Origin: DATCDR01 sp036510575
GTDB lineage: Bacteria > Actinomycetota > Acidimicrobiia > Acidimicrobiales > Bog-793
Direction: 5' to 3'
NCBI GenBank assembly: GCA_036510575.1
Contig: DATCDR010000052.1
Span: 1-28,845 of the forward strand
Length of the DNA stretch: 28,845 nucleotides
Shown here: positions 7,007-13,820 of the stretch, piece by piece
How the letters are laid out: each line of letters opens with the position of its first letter
How positions within the stretch are numbered: the stretch's first letter is position 1
Translations under genes and position numbers: made by a program
Notes under the pieces: model-generated
What the model saw: the letters and a program-made list of their open reading frames with translations, nothing else
Database searches by the model: none
What the model was told of the DNA's origin: nothing

Positions 7007-8385
7007 GCCGCCGGGACGGCGTAGCCCGAGTACGGGATGCCGAGGTAGGGGAACGTCGGCCAGAGGTTGAGCCCAGCCCCGGTCAAGCCATCACTCACGT
7101 CCGCGATGGCCTTATCAGGGGAATAGGTCTTGTCGACGAGTGGGATCGTCGCGCCGGCAAGTGCCTGCAGCTCGATGGTGACGACGTCGTCAGCTACCCG
7201 ACGACCATTCGGGAACCCGGCCACGTCGCCACCGACCACACCAGTCGGTTTCGGCGACGTGCTCGGTGGAATCGCGAGATTTAACCGGAGCATGTCGGCT
7301 TCCACCTTTCCGGTGAACGTAGAGAAGTTCGGTGACACGACCCCCGCCGGGATACCGGTTAGAAAGATCGCTTCGAGATCCGCTCGGGCCCCGGTATACG
7401 CCGCGAGGTTCGGGAACGCGCCCGGGTAAAGCACGTTCAACAAGGAGGCAAGCTCGGGATGTGCGGCGCCTGCCGCGAACTGCTTGTCGTCCTTTGGCTC
7501 TGAAGCGTTCCAGTAGTCCTTCTTCGAGATCGGGACGAGCACCTCATTGACGAGCGGATTGCCGAGCCGGGATACCTGCACCCATGGACCGGACCCGACA
7601 CCGTCGCCGCCAGCTGATCGGAGGACTCGTGCCTGCTGGCGACTTGCCGTCGTCCAGATGCCGATACTCGCATGGGCGGCGATCGGGCTCGCCGGGGCAT
7701 GGCCGCGATAGGCGATCTCGCTGATCGGAACCTGCATCGCGATGCTGTGGACGTTGACGCCTGCCGTGCTGTTGACGCCCTTCGAAGCGGCGAGCGCCGG
7801 AAGCCCGAAGGTCGCATGCAGATTCGCGATCGGACGCAGGTCAGCGAGATCGAAGATCGCGCCGAGGTCGACGAAGAATGCGTCCGCGCGCTGCCCGGCG
7901 AAGACCTTCCGCCCTGCACCGACGGAGTGGACGGCAAGGGCCTGCAGCTCGGGGTAGTTCGGAGTCGACAGCGGCCCGATGTTGCAGGGCGGGCAACGCA
8001 GGCTCTCCGCGAGCCTCGTGATCGCGCCATCGCGCTCTTTTTTCCACATCGTGTAGTACTGGCGCCGATTCCAGTTCTTACTCGTGAGGGACTCGATCGG
8101 ACCGACGTTGTAGAGAAACGTGTCCGGGATGTGGTTGATGGTGTTGAAACGGAACTGGTAGGAGATCTCGGCGACGCCGTCACCGTTGTTGTCGATGTGG
8201 ATCTCGTAAAGGACGTCATCACCGAACTCGAAGAAGTTCGGACCAGCCGCAGGAGACTGCAGCGGGATGTAGTTGGCGATGATCGTGACGGTGTCGGGAG
8301 CATCCGGGCTCACGAACGCGTAGAGGTCGGTGCTGTCAGCGACCGGATCCTTGGCGATCTCGGGTGCTTCGCGATGTGACGACAT
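7003..8385 (-). CDS. DUF4331 domain protein
   Basis: A 460-residue protein that matches the DUF4331 family along its length. The N-terminus MSSHREAPEIAKDPVADSTD, followed by DLYAFVSP and an IHIDNNGDG segment (about residues 69-77), is diagnostic. The Asp/Asn-rich loop resembles a calcium-binding turn. Biochemical function of the family is not established to my knowledge. The protein begins without any signal peptide, although the gene immediately upstream (three-base gap) encodes a small Tat-signal protein and Tat subunits lie downstream. Its stop overlaps the following start. The ribosome site GGAAGGCAGG lies inside the upstream gene. Export in complex with the Tat-signal partner is an inference from this arrangement. 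Confidence 0.92.
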   Translation of the reverse strand: MSSHREAPEIAKDPVADSTDLYAFVSPDAPDTVTIIANYIPLQSPAAGPNFFEFGDDVLYEIHIDNNGDGVAEISYQFRFNTINHIPDTFLYNVGPIESLTSKNWNRRQYYTMWKKERDGAITRLAESLRCPPCNIGPLSTPNYPELQALAVHSVGAGRKVFAGQRADAFFVDLGAIFDLADLRPIANLHATFGLPALAASKGVNSTAGVNVHSIAMQVPISEIAYRGHAPASPIAAHASIGIWTTASRQQARVLRSAGGDGVGSGPWVQVSRLGNPLVNEVLVPISKKDYWNASEPKDDKQFAAGAAHPELASLLNVLYPGAFPNLAAYTGARADLEAIFLTGIPAGVVSPNFSTFTGKVEADMLRLNLAIPPSTSPKPTGVVGGDVAGFPNGRRVADDVVTIELQALAGATIPLVDKTYSPDKAIADVSDGLTGAGLNLWPTFPYLGIPYSGYAVPAA

Positions 8386-8388
8386 GGC

Positions 8389-8694
8389 TTACCTGCCTTC
8401 CGTTGCGATGACGAGCCGGGCGGCCAGACCCGGGTCGTGCAAGATGAACTCTTCACTGCCCGAGAAGACGGCGATCTCGCCGGTGGCGGCGTTGCGGAGG
8501 TGGGCGATGATCGGCGCAGCTGGATCTTTTCCGACGGTGGCTACCAAAGGCGTGGGAATGCTCTTTGCGGCTGCTCCATTCGACGCCCTGGTCACAGCGC
8601 CGGCGATCTGGCCAGGGATCAGGACTGCAGCTCCCGCCGCGGCGGCCACCGCACCGGATCGGGCGATAAATGCCCTTCTATTGATCTGCTCCAT
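8389..8694 (-). CDS. Small protein with twin-arginine signal peptide
   Basis: A 101-residue precursor. NRRAFIARS (5-13) is a Tat motif, followed by a hydrophobic stretch rich in Ala (14-30) and a plausible AGA cleavage site near residue 33. The mature part is only about 68 residues, with AHLRNAATGEIAVFSGSEEF (about 64-83) predicted as beta strands. It is the first gene of a run leading to DUF4331, with an AGGAG site seven bases before the ATG. Similar small Tat proteins accompany DUF4331 genes in actinobacteria as far as I recall. Because its neighbour lacks a signal, it may act as an escort in the way that MelC1 exports tyrosinase MelC2. No metal-binding His/Cys cluster is seen, so a copper-chaperone role is unlikely. 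Confidence 0.85.
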   Translation of the reverse strand: MEQINRRAFIARSGAVAAAAGAAVLIPGQIAGAVTRASNGAAAKSIPTPLVATVGKDPAAPIIAHLRNAATGEIAVFSGSEEFILHDPGLAARLVIATEGR

Positions 8695-8864
8695 GCATCC
8701 ACTCCTTGTTCATCGATTGCGCCGGCGGTACCGACAACCTCTTCAGGTGCGAACTCTCACTAGGTATGCGGAGCCAACATGACGTTTGGATGTCTAAATG
8801 CCCGAACATTTCTGCAGCTAGTGCCCAGCGACCTCTCAAATTCGGCGGAAGCAAACGATTCGCC

Positions 8865-9596
8865 CTAGGGCGAGAGATTCTCGGGGAGCGGCCTCTCGCC
8901 GGTCTCGACCAGCTGGTGAGCCACTTCGAGCAGCTTGACGTTCAAGCGCTGCGACGCGATGCGCAAGATCTCGAAGGCTCGCTCGGCAGTTATCCGATCG
9001 CGCTCCATCAAGATCCCCTGCGCTTGGCCGATCAACTCCCTCGTACTGAGCGCTCGTTGCAGGTCCTCAAGGCGTCGTTCCGCTGTCTCGCGTACATGGG
9101 CGACGGAGAGCGCGTGCGCGGCGACTGTTGCAAAGCTCGAGGCATTCGCGAGATCGGAAGTCCCGAATGCTGCCGGGTATCGGCTGTAGAGCGTGATGGC
9201 CCCGAGGGTGTCACCCGCCGACAGTCGAATCGCAAGAAGACTCCGGATCCCACTCGAGACTGCTTCGGGCGCGAATCTGGGCCATCGGAAATCGCTCTCG
9301 AGGTCCTCTGCGTAAAGGGCTCCGCCTCGATTGATCACCTCGAGCGTCGCACCGTCATCAAGGTCGCGCTGAAGATCATCAAGATGATCTACGAGTGGAT
9401 CTGAGGCGACCCGCACGCCAGCGAGTGCCCCTTCGGTCAGCATCACTCCGACGTACTCACAGCCGCCGATACTCGTTTCGGCAAGGTCAACTACCGACTG
9501 CAGGGTCGCGGCGACGCCGCCAGCTTGGAAGAGCGTCCGCGCGGCGAGAGCTAGCTCTCCGGAAAGCTCAGTGATCGGGTCCTCGGTCGTAGGCAT
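8865..9596 (-). CDS. GAF-ANTAR domain regulator
   Basis: A 243-residue regulator. A GAF sensor domain fills about residues 25-165 and a C-terminal ANTAR domain about 178-233, with the conserved core (L)STRELIGQAQGILMERDRITAERAF. ANTAR domains bind paired RNA hairpins with six-base loops and prevent transcription termination. The domain order and size match actinobacterial GAF-ANTAR proteins. I start at ATG 9596 (MPTTEDP), preceded by a GGGAG site. A frame extending to 9980 overlaps the sigma-factor gene and its extra residues are low-complexity and Arg-rich, so it is rejected. It follows the PAS-sigma gene by 199 bases on the same strand, suggesting a joint signalling unit. The GAF ligand is unknown. 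Confidence 0.9.
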   Translation of the reverse strand: MPTTEDPITELSGELALAARTLFQAGGVAATLQSVVDLAETSIGGCEYVGVMLTEGALAGVRVASDPLVDHLDDLQRDLDDGATLEVINRGGALYAEDLESDFRWPRFAPEAVSSGIRSLLAIRLSAGDTLGAITLYSRYPAAFGTSDLANASSFATVAAHALSVAHVRETAERRLEDLQRALSTRELIGQAQGILMERDRITAERAFEILRIASQRLNVKLLEVAHQLVETGERPLPENLSP

Positions 9597-9701
9597 TCGC
9601 GCTCTCCCGTGCAAGCATCTCGTGAAGCCCGAGCCGGACTGCGCTTCAGAGCGGTCTCGTGTCACACGTTCCGAGTAAGTATTCGGAGCGAACGCGCGAA
9701 T

Positions 9702-9716
9702 AGATGCCTGGCATCT
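9702..9716. promoter_or_regulatory. Dyad in the leader of the GAF-ANTAR gene
   Basis: AGATGCC-T-GGCATCT is a perfect 7-bp dyad with a single central base, about 105 bases before the GAF-ANTAR start. A second, imperfect dyad (CCGAGTA-AG-TATTCGG, 9671-9686) lies closer to the gene. With one- to three-base loops these suit a DNA operator better than an RNA hairpin. The rest of this 199-bp gap shows no gene. Confidence 0.4.
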
Positions 9717-9795
9717 CGGACGTATCCGAGAGTTGACGGCGTACGAGCGGAATGCGCGTGGCCCGATCCCCGTGCTCACGCCAGAGCCATGCAAC

Positions 9796-10827
9796 CTACG
9801 CAGCCGACGATCCGCCCAGTTGACTCGCGAAGTCCTCTTCCGACAGGCCTTCATCGCAATCGGCTTGCGACCAGTCGAGTGGTGTTCGCAAATGCAAAAG
9901 ACCCCTCCGGATGCGCCCTTTGACCGTGCCCTCGGGGACGCCGAGATGCTCGGCGACCGCGCGATAACTAAGGCCCCCAAAGAACGCCAGCTCGATCGCT
10001 GCTCGTTCCTCTGGACGGAGCCTCGAGAGCGCCCGTTGCACCTGGAGCCTCGAGAGCGACTGGAGCGCCTCCACCTCGGCAGGGAGCGCGAAGTGCAGCT
10101 GCTCGCTTAACAAGTCGCGCTGGCGCCTGCTCGTCTGTGAGCGCATCGCATCAAAGCCGCGGGTGCGTGCGGCGACGTTGAGGTAGGTATGAAGGCTGCC
10201 GCGACGTGCATCGAAGCGATCAGGTGATCGACACAGCCCCTCGAAGACATCTTGGACGATGTCGTCCACATTGCTGGAGCCGAATCGGCGAGCGACCTGA
10301 GCGACGCTTCCACTGTGTCGTCTAAAGGCCTCGCCAAGCGCCTCCGGCATCCCCGCACGAAGGCCAAGCATCAGCTCGCCGTCGCTCGCAGTCGCGACCT
10401 CGCACGCAGAAAACGGCAAGGTCCAGTCGCTCAGGACGTCCACCCTCGCCCGCATCACCGCAGGCAGGCCACGCGTATCGGAGCTAACGAGCGCCGCGGC
10501 GTGAACCATGCGGACACAGCCGTCGGCACGGAAGATCCGGTTGGCATACGAGAACTCAAGACCGCGATCTCTCACCGAGTCCAGCACCGACTTGCTCATC
10601 GCGAGATCGTCGGGATGCTTCATCTCGAGAATGGCGGCCGCGCTCGGGATGTACAGATTCGGTTGCCGCCCGAAGACGACTGCGAGGTCCGGATCCCACT
10701 CCCAGGTGTTGGCCTGCAGGTCCCACTCGCAGTTCGCGGACGCTGGCTCAGGCGCGATTCTGACGAGGTGATTTGCGGCGAAATCGTCATAGGAAGACTT
10801 CGAATCGACAGCGTAGAAGGTCGCCAT
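9796..10827 (-). CDS. PAS-domain-fused ECF-type sigma factor
   Basis: A 343-residue protein. An N-terminal PAS-3-like sensor spans about residues 35-137 (WEWDPDLAVVFG, then HPDD and YANRIFRADG). It is followed by sigma region 2 (about 149-225, with DDIVQDVFEGL) and sigma region 4 (about 258-315, with LRPEERAAIELAFFGGLSY and a helix-turn-helix AVAEHLGVPEGTVKGRI). ECF factors recruit RNA polymerase to special promoters. Here the covalent PAS domain suggests that activity is set directly by a ligand or redox state rather than by a separate anti-sigma factor, and no anti-sigma gene is adjacent. The ATG is preceded by GGAG at a rather long distance and by a hairpin. The GAF-ANTAR gene lies downstream on the same strand. 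Confidence 0.87.
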   Translation of the reverse strand: MATFYAVDSKSSYDDFAANHLVRIAPEPASANCEWDLQANTWEWDPDLAVVFGRQPNLYIPSAAAILEMKHPDDLAMSKSVLDSVRDRGLEFSYANRIFRADGCVRMVHAAALVSSDTRGLPAVMRARVDVLSDWTLPFSACEVATASDGELMLGLRAGMPEALGEAFRRHSGSVAQVARRFGSSNVDDIVQDVFEGLCRSPDRFDARRGSLHTYLNVAARTRGFDAMRSQTSRRQRDLLSEQLHFALPAEVEALQSLSRLQVQRALSRLRPEERAAIELAFFGGLSYRAVAEHLGVPEGTVKGRIRRGLLHLRTPLDWSQADCDEGLSEEDFASQLGGSSAA

Positions 10828-10850
10828 TGGACGCCGGCTCCGGTGATAGC

Positions 10851-10868
10851 GGGAGCATCAAAGCTCCC
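10851..10868 (-). promoter_or_regulatory. Hexaloop hairpin in the sigma-factor leader
   Basis: On the minus strand GGGAGC-TTTGAT-GCTCCC forms a 6-bp, GC-rich stem with a six-base loop, ending 23 bases before the sigma-factor start. It has no following T-run, so it is not a standard terminator. The loop has G at position 4, as in ANTAR target hairpins, but lacks A at position 1, and I see no convincing partner hairpin. It may also influence translation. Confidence 0.45.
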
Positions 10869-10998
10869 AACCGAACCCTCGCTGTCGAAGGTGGGCTAAT
10901 CGTACCGCCTGCCCTCCAAGTTCGTAGTTCACGCCACTCGGCGCCCGGTGAGTGCCAAATCGAGCGGGATTCAGCGTCAGAAACGACACTGCGAATCG

Positions 10999-11991
10999 CT
11001 ACGTTTTGCTGGACGATCCCAGGAAGTCGTCGATGTAACCCGTAATGATGGATTCGACGTCGACGTCTCGAACGAGGCCCAGGGCCTCGGCTCGGCCGAA
11101 CGAAGAGTGCTGTGCCCACCCTCGAAAGAACGCTGAGATCGCAGGGTCGATCTCGAAGCTGATGGTGCCGAGTGATCGGTCGCTCGCGTGGCTGAGTGCG
11201 GCACTCATCTCTCTTGGAGACGGATCAAGCGCGGGGAAGTTGAGTGCTCGATCGGAGCCGAGCCACGCGCCGTCTACGTCGTGGAGGCGGATCAGGTTCT
11301 CGATGACGGTTCGGTAGCCGGAGATCGGTACGTGCATGTCGGGGTCAACGGGTACGACGCACTCGATACCGTTGAGCGGCTCCCGAAAAATTCCGCTCAC
11401 CCACGAGGACGCGGCCGCATTCGGCTGACCCGGCCGGATGACGACGGTTGGTAGACGAGCGGAACGCCCGTCGAGGAATCCCTTTCGGGTGTAGTCGTTC
11501 ACGAGCAGCTCACAGATCGCCTTCGTCGTGCCGTACGTCGTCTCGGGCGCGCACTTCGTCTCGTCGGACACGACCTCGTCGGCCTCGATCCCACCGTAGG
11601 CGACGATGCTGCTCGAAAAGACCAGGCGAGGCGTCGAGCCCCGGGCCCGGCAAGCCTCGAGAACCGCCGTTGCCCCACCAACATTCACACGGATCGCACG
11701 GTCGAAGTCGAGCTCGCTTCCGGCACTGACCATCGATGCGAGATGGAAGACCGAGACGTCGTCGCGATCAACAACCGAGCGCACGAGATCTGCATCACCG
11801 ATATCGCCGCTAACGCTCTCGATCGAAGGGTGACGATCGGGTTGGGCCGGTGGATCGACGGCATCGAACAAGACAATGCTGTCGACTGGCTCCTGGGAAC
11901 CTGACAGTCCGGTCAAGGTGCCACGGGCGACGAGGGCTCTCGCCAGCATCTGGCCCAAGAATCCGGAACCGCCGGTGATGACGACCCTCAT
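10999..11991 (-). CDS. denD: D-erythronate dehydrogenase-like NAD-dependent epimerase/dehydratase family enzyme
   Basis: A 330-residue extended SDR. The NAD-binding motif GGSGFLG is at 7-13, catalytic Ser lies in FSSSIVAYGG (125-134) and the active-site YxxxK is Y153/K157 (YGTTK). Length and the segments YGTTKAICELLVNDY and IRPGQPNAAASSWVSGI match DenD, which oxidises D-erythronate to 2-oxo-erythronate in tetronate catabolism. It is the last gene of a minus-strand run that includes an OtnK kinase and an LtnD-like dehydrogenase, which strongly supports this role. A gap of 49 bases separates it from the previous gene. The ribosome site is weak (AGTAGG). Related epimerases act on other sugars, so the exact substrate needs assay. 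Confidence 0.82.
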   Translation of the reverse strand: MRVVITGGSGFLGQMLARALVARGTLTGLSGSQEPVDSIVLFDAVDPPAQPDRHPSIESVSGDIGDADLVRSVVDRDDVSVFHLASMVSAGSELDFDRAIRVNVGGATAVLEACRARGSTPRLVFSSSIVAYGGIEADEVVSDETKCAPETTYGTTKAICELLVNDYTRKGFLDGRSARLPTVVIRPGQPNAAASSWVSGIFREPLNGIECVVPVDPDMHVPISGYRTVIENLIRLHDVDGAWLGSDRALNFPALDPSPREMSAALSHASDRSLGTISFEIDPAISAFFRGWAQHSSFGRAEALGLVRDVDVESIITGYIDDFLGSSSKT

Positions 11992-12040
11992 GAACGCCTA
12001 CTGGGTGCGCCTGAGTATCGGATCCTCGTTGTCGGCACGC

Positions 12041-12952
12041 TCACGTCCTCTCACCCGGTTCGCCCTGTGGTCTCTTAGCGAATGAGCCACGCGCGACCTC
12101 GATAACCGAAGAGTCATCGAGATTTCCGAAACCCGCCCGACGGGCGACGAAATACATCTGCTCGGCCGCCGATGCAATCGGTGTGGGATACATCGCCTCA
12201 TGGGCCGCGGCGCTCACGAGCGTCATGTCCTTGGCGAAAATGTTGACCGCGCTCCGGACATCGTCGAACGAGCCCTCAAGCATCCTTGGGCCCCGATCAT
12301 CGAGCATGAACGAGAACGCTGCGCCCTGGCGGACGACCTCCCACGCCGCGCGCGCATCGAGGTCAAGTGCCTCGGCAAAGCCGAGTGCCTCCGCGGCGAC
12401 GGCTATATGGACTCCGGCAAGGAGCTGGTTGACGAGCTTCATCCGTTGCCCGTCACCGGGTTTCGGACCGATCACGATCACAGATCCGCTGACGGCGTCG
12501 AGTAGCTCCCGAACTTTGGCGATAGTGGCCTCTGCTCCCCCGACCATCGTCAGGAGCTCGCCCGTACCGGCGCGAGTGACGCCGCCCGAGACGGGAGCGT
12601 CGACGAGGTCGATACCGCGCGCAGCAAGAAGCTCGGACCATCGGATGACAGCCTGCGGACCGACGGTCGCCATGACGACGACGGTCGTTCCCGGCTGCAA
12701 CGTCTCGGCGACCCCGCGGTCACCGAAGATCACCGCCTCGCCCTGGGCAGGCGTGGCGACCATGACGACGGCGATGTCGGCGTCTCGGATCGCGTCCTCG
12801 CCAGAGGACGCCGCTACGAGGCCCTGTCGTTCGATCCCCTCGAGCTGCGCGGCCTTGACGTCGAACGCCCGTACCTCGAAGCCCGCTTCCGCGGCGACGC
12901 CGACCATTGGTCGCCCCATCGCGCCAAGGCCGATCCACCCGAGTCTCGTCAT
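12041..12952 (-). CDS. LtnD-like beta-hydroxyacid dehydrogenase (L-threonate dehydrogenase)
   Basis: A 303-residue NAD(P)-dependent dehydrogenase of the 3-hydroxyisobutyrate dehydrogenase family. The dinucleotide motif GLGAMG is at 8-13, the substrate-binding DAPVSGG at 118-124 and the catalytic Lys at about 172 in GQRMKLVNQLLAG. Family members include 2-hydroxy-3-oxopropionate reductase (GarR/GlxR), 3-hydroxyisobutyrate dehydrogenase and L-threonate dehydrogenase (LtnD). Context next to OtnK and DenD favours the last. A GAGGA site lies four to five bases before the ATG, and the aldolase stop is only 19 bases upstream, consistent with an operon. Cofactor preference cannot be decided with certainty. 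Confidence 0.82.
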   Translation of the reverse strand: MTRLGWIGLGAMGRPMVGVAAEAGFEVRAFDVKAAQLEGIERQGLVAASSGEDAIRDADIAVVMVATPAQGEAVIFGDRGVAETLQPGTTVVVMATVGPQAVIRWSELLAARGIDLVDAPVSGGVTRAGTGELLTMVGGAEATIAKVRELLDAVSGSVIVIGPKPGDGQRMKLVNQLLAGVHIAVAAEALGFAEALDLDARAAWEVVRQGAAFSFMLDDRGPRMLEGSFDDVRSAVNIFAKDMTLVSAAAHEAMYPTPIASAAEQMYFVARRAGFGNLDDSSVIEVARGSFAKRPQGEPGERT

Positions 12953-12971
12953 CGCTTCCTCACTTGGATCC

Positions 12972-13820
12972 TCATCTCGTCGGTGATCCCGCGCTAGCCA
13001 GCAACAGGAGCTTCTCGTACGCGACCTGCTTCATCGCAGTGATCGCGGCACGCTGCGCTGCGACAACGTCGTCTTCGGAAACCTCGATGGCGTCGCGCAA
13101 CGCCCCTAGGTAGGCGCGCCGAAGGTCGGCGTTGAAGTTCACCTTTGCGATCCCGATCTGCACCGCTATTCGCAGCTCTTCGGTGTCTAAGCCCGAGGCT
13201 CCGTGCAGCACGAGTGGAATCGAGACCAGCCGCGCGATGCGAGCGAGCAGGTCGAGATCGAGATGGATCGGGTGGTCCGAAATGCCGTGAACGGACCCGA
13301 TCGCGACGGCGAGGGCATCCACGCCCGTTCGCTCGACAAACTCCGCGGCAGCTTCTGGGGACGTCAGCTCGCCGGCGACCGCCGCGCTCGAGACGTTCTC
13401 GTCCCCGGCGATCGCTCCGAGCTCAGCTTCGACCCACACTCCTTTGGCATGCGCTTCGGCCACCACGAGCGCCGTGACCTGGACATTCTCCTCGAAGGAT
13501 CGATGCGACCCGTCGATCATCACCGAGCTGTAGCCGAGCTGGATACACGCACTGATCTCCGCTAGGTCAGTTGAGTGATCGAGATGGACGCCAACAGGCG
13601 ACGGGGACTCCTCCGCCATAGTGAGGGCCGCACGGGCGAGCAGCGCTCGACCGACGCCGGTGAACGAGCTGGATCCAGCCTGCAAGATGACCGGCAGTGC
13701 TGCTTCGGTCCCGGCGTCGCAGATCGCCCGTGTCGACTCGAGGGTGTAGGTCGAAAAGCCAGGGATCGCGACGCAGCGGGCGCGAGCGTGCTGGAGTTCC
13801 TCCACTCCCCGAGTGAGCAT
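12972..13820 (-). CDS. Class II fructose-bisphosphate/tagatose-bisphosphate aldolase family protein
   Basis: A 282-residue TIM-barrel aldolase of the FbaA/GatY/KbaY type. The zinc site and catalytic residues are visible: HLDHS with D81 and H82, EAELG (131-135), SVHG with H178, and LHGASG with H206. KVNFNADLRRA (226-236) replaces the usual KVNI(A/N)T phosphate-binding segment. I start at ATG 13820 because it overlaps the kinase stop as TGATG, while a longer frame to 13895 would run into the kinase gene. Family enzymes split or form DHAP-containing sugar phosphates. Its place directly after OtnK suggests that it handles the kinase product, a 3-oxo-tetronate 4-phosphate, in place of OtnC, or that it cleaves a related phosphorylated acid. 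Confidence 0.88.
   Translation of the reverse strand: MLTRGVEELQHARARCVAIPGFSTYTLESTRAICDAGTEAALPVILQAGSSSFTGVGRALLARAALTMAEESPSPVGVHLDHSTDLAEISACIQLGYSSVMIDGSHRSFEENVQVTALVVAEAHAKGVWVEAELGAIAGDENVSSAAVAGELTSPEAAAEFVERTGVDALAVAIGSVHGISDHPIHLDLDLLARIARLVSIPLVLHGASGLDTEELRIAVQIGIAKVNFNADLRRAYLGALRDAIEVSEDDVVAAQRAAITAMKQVAYEKLLLLASAGSPTR

Noticed and set aside
8865..9980. A 371-residue version of the GAF-ANTAR protein
   Set aside because: The extra 128 residues overlap the sigma-factor gene, are low-complexity, and a GGGAG site supports the start at 9596.
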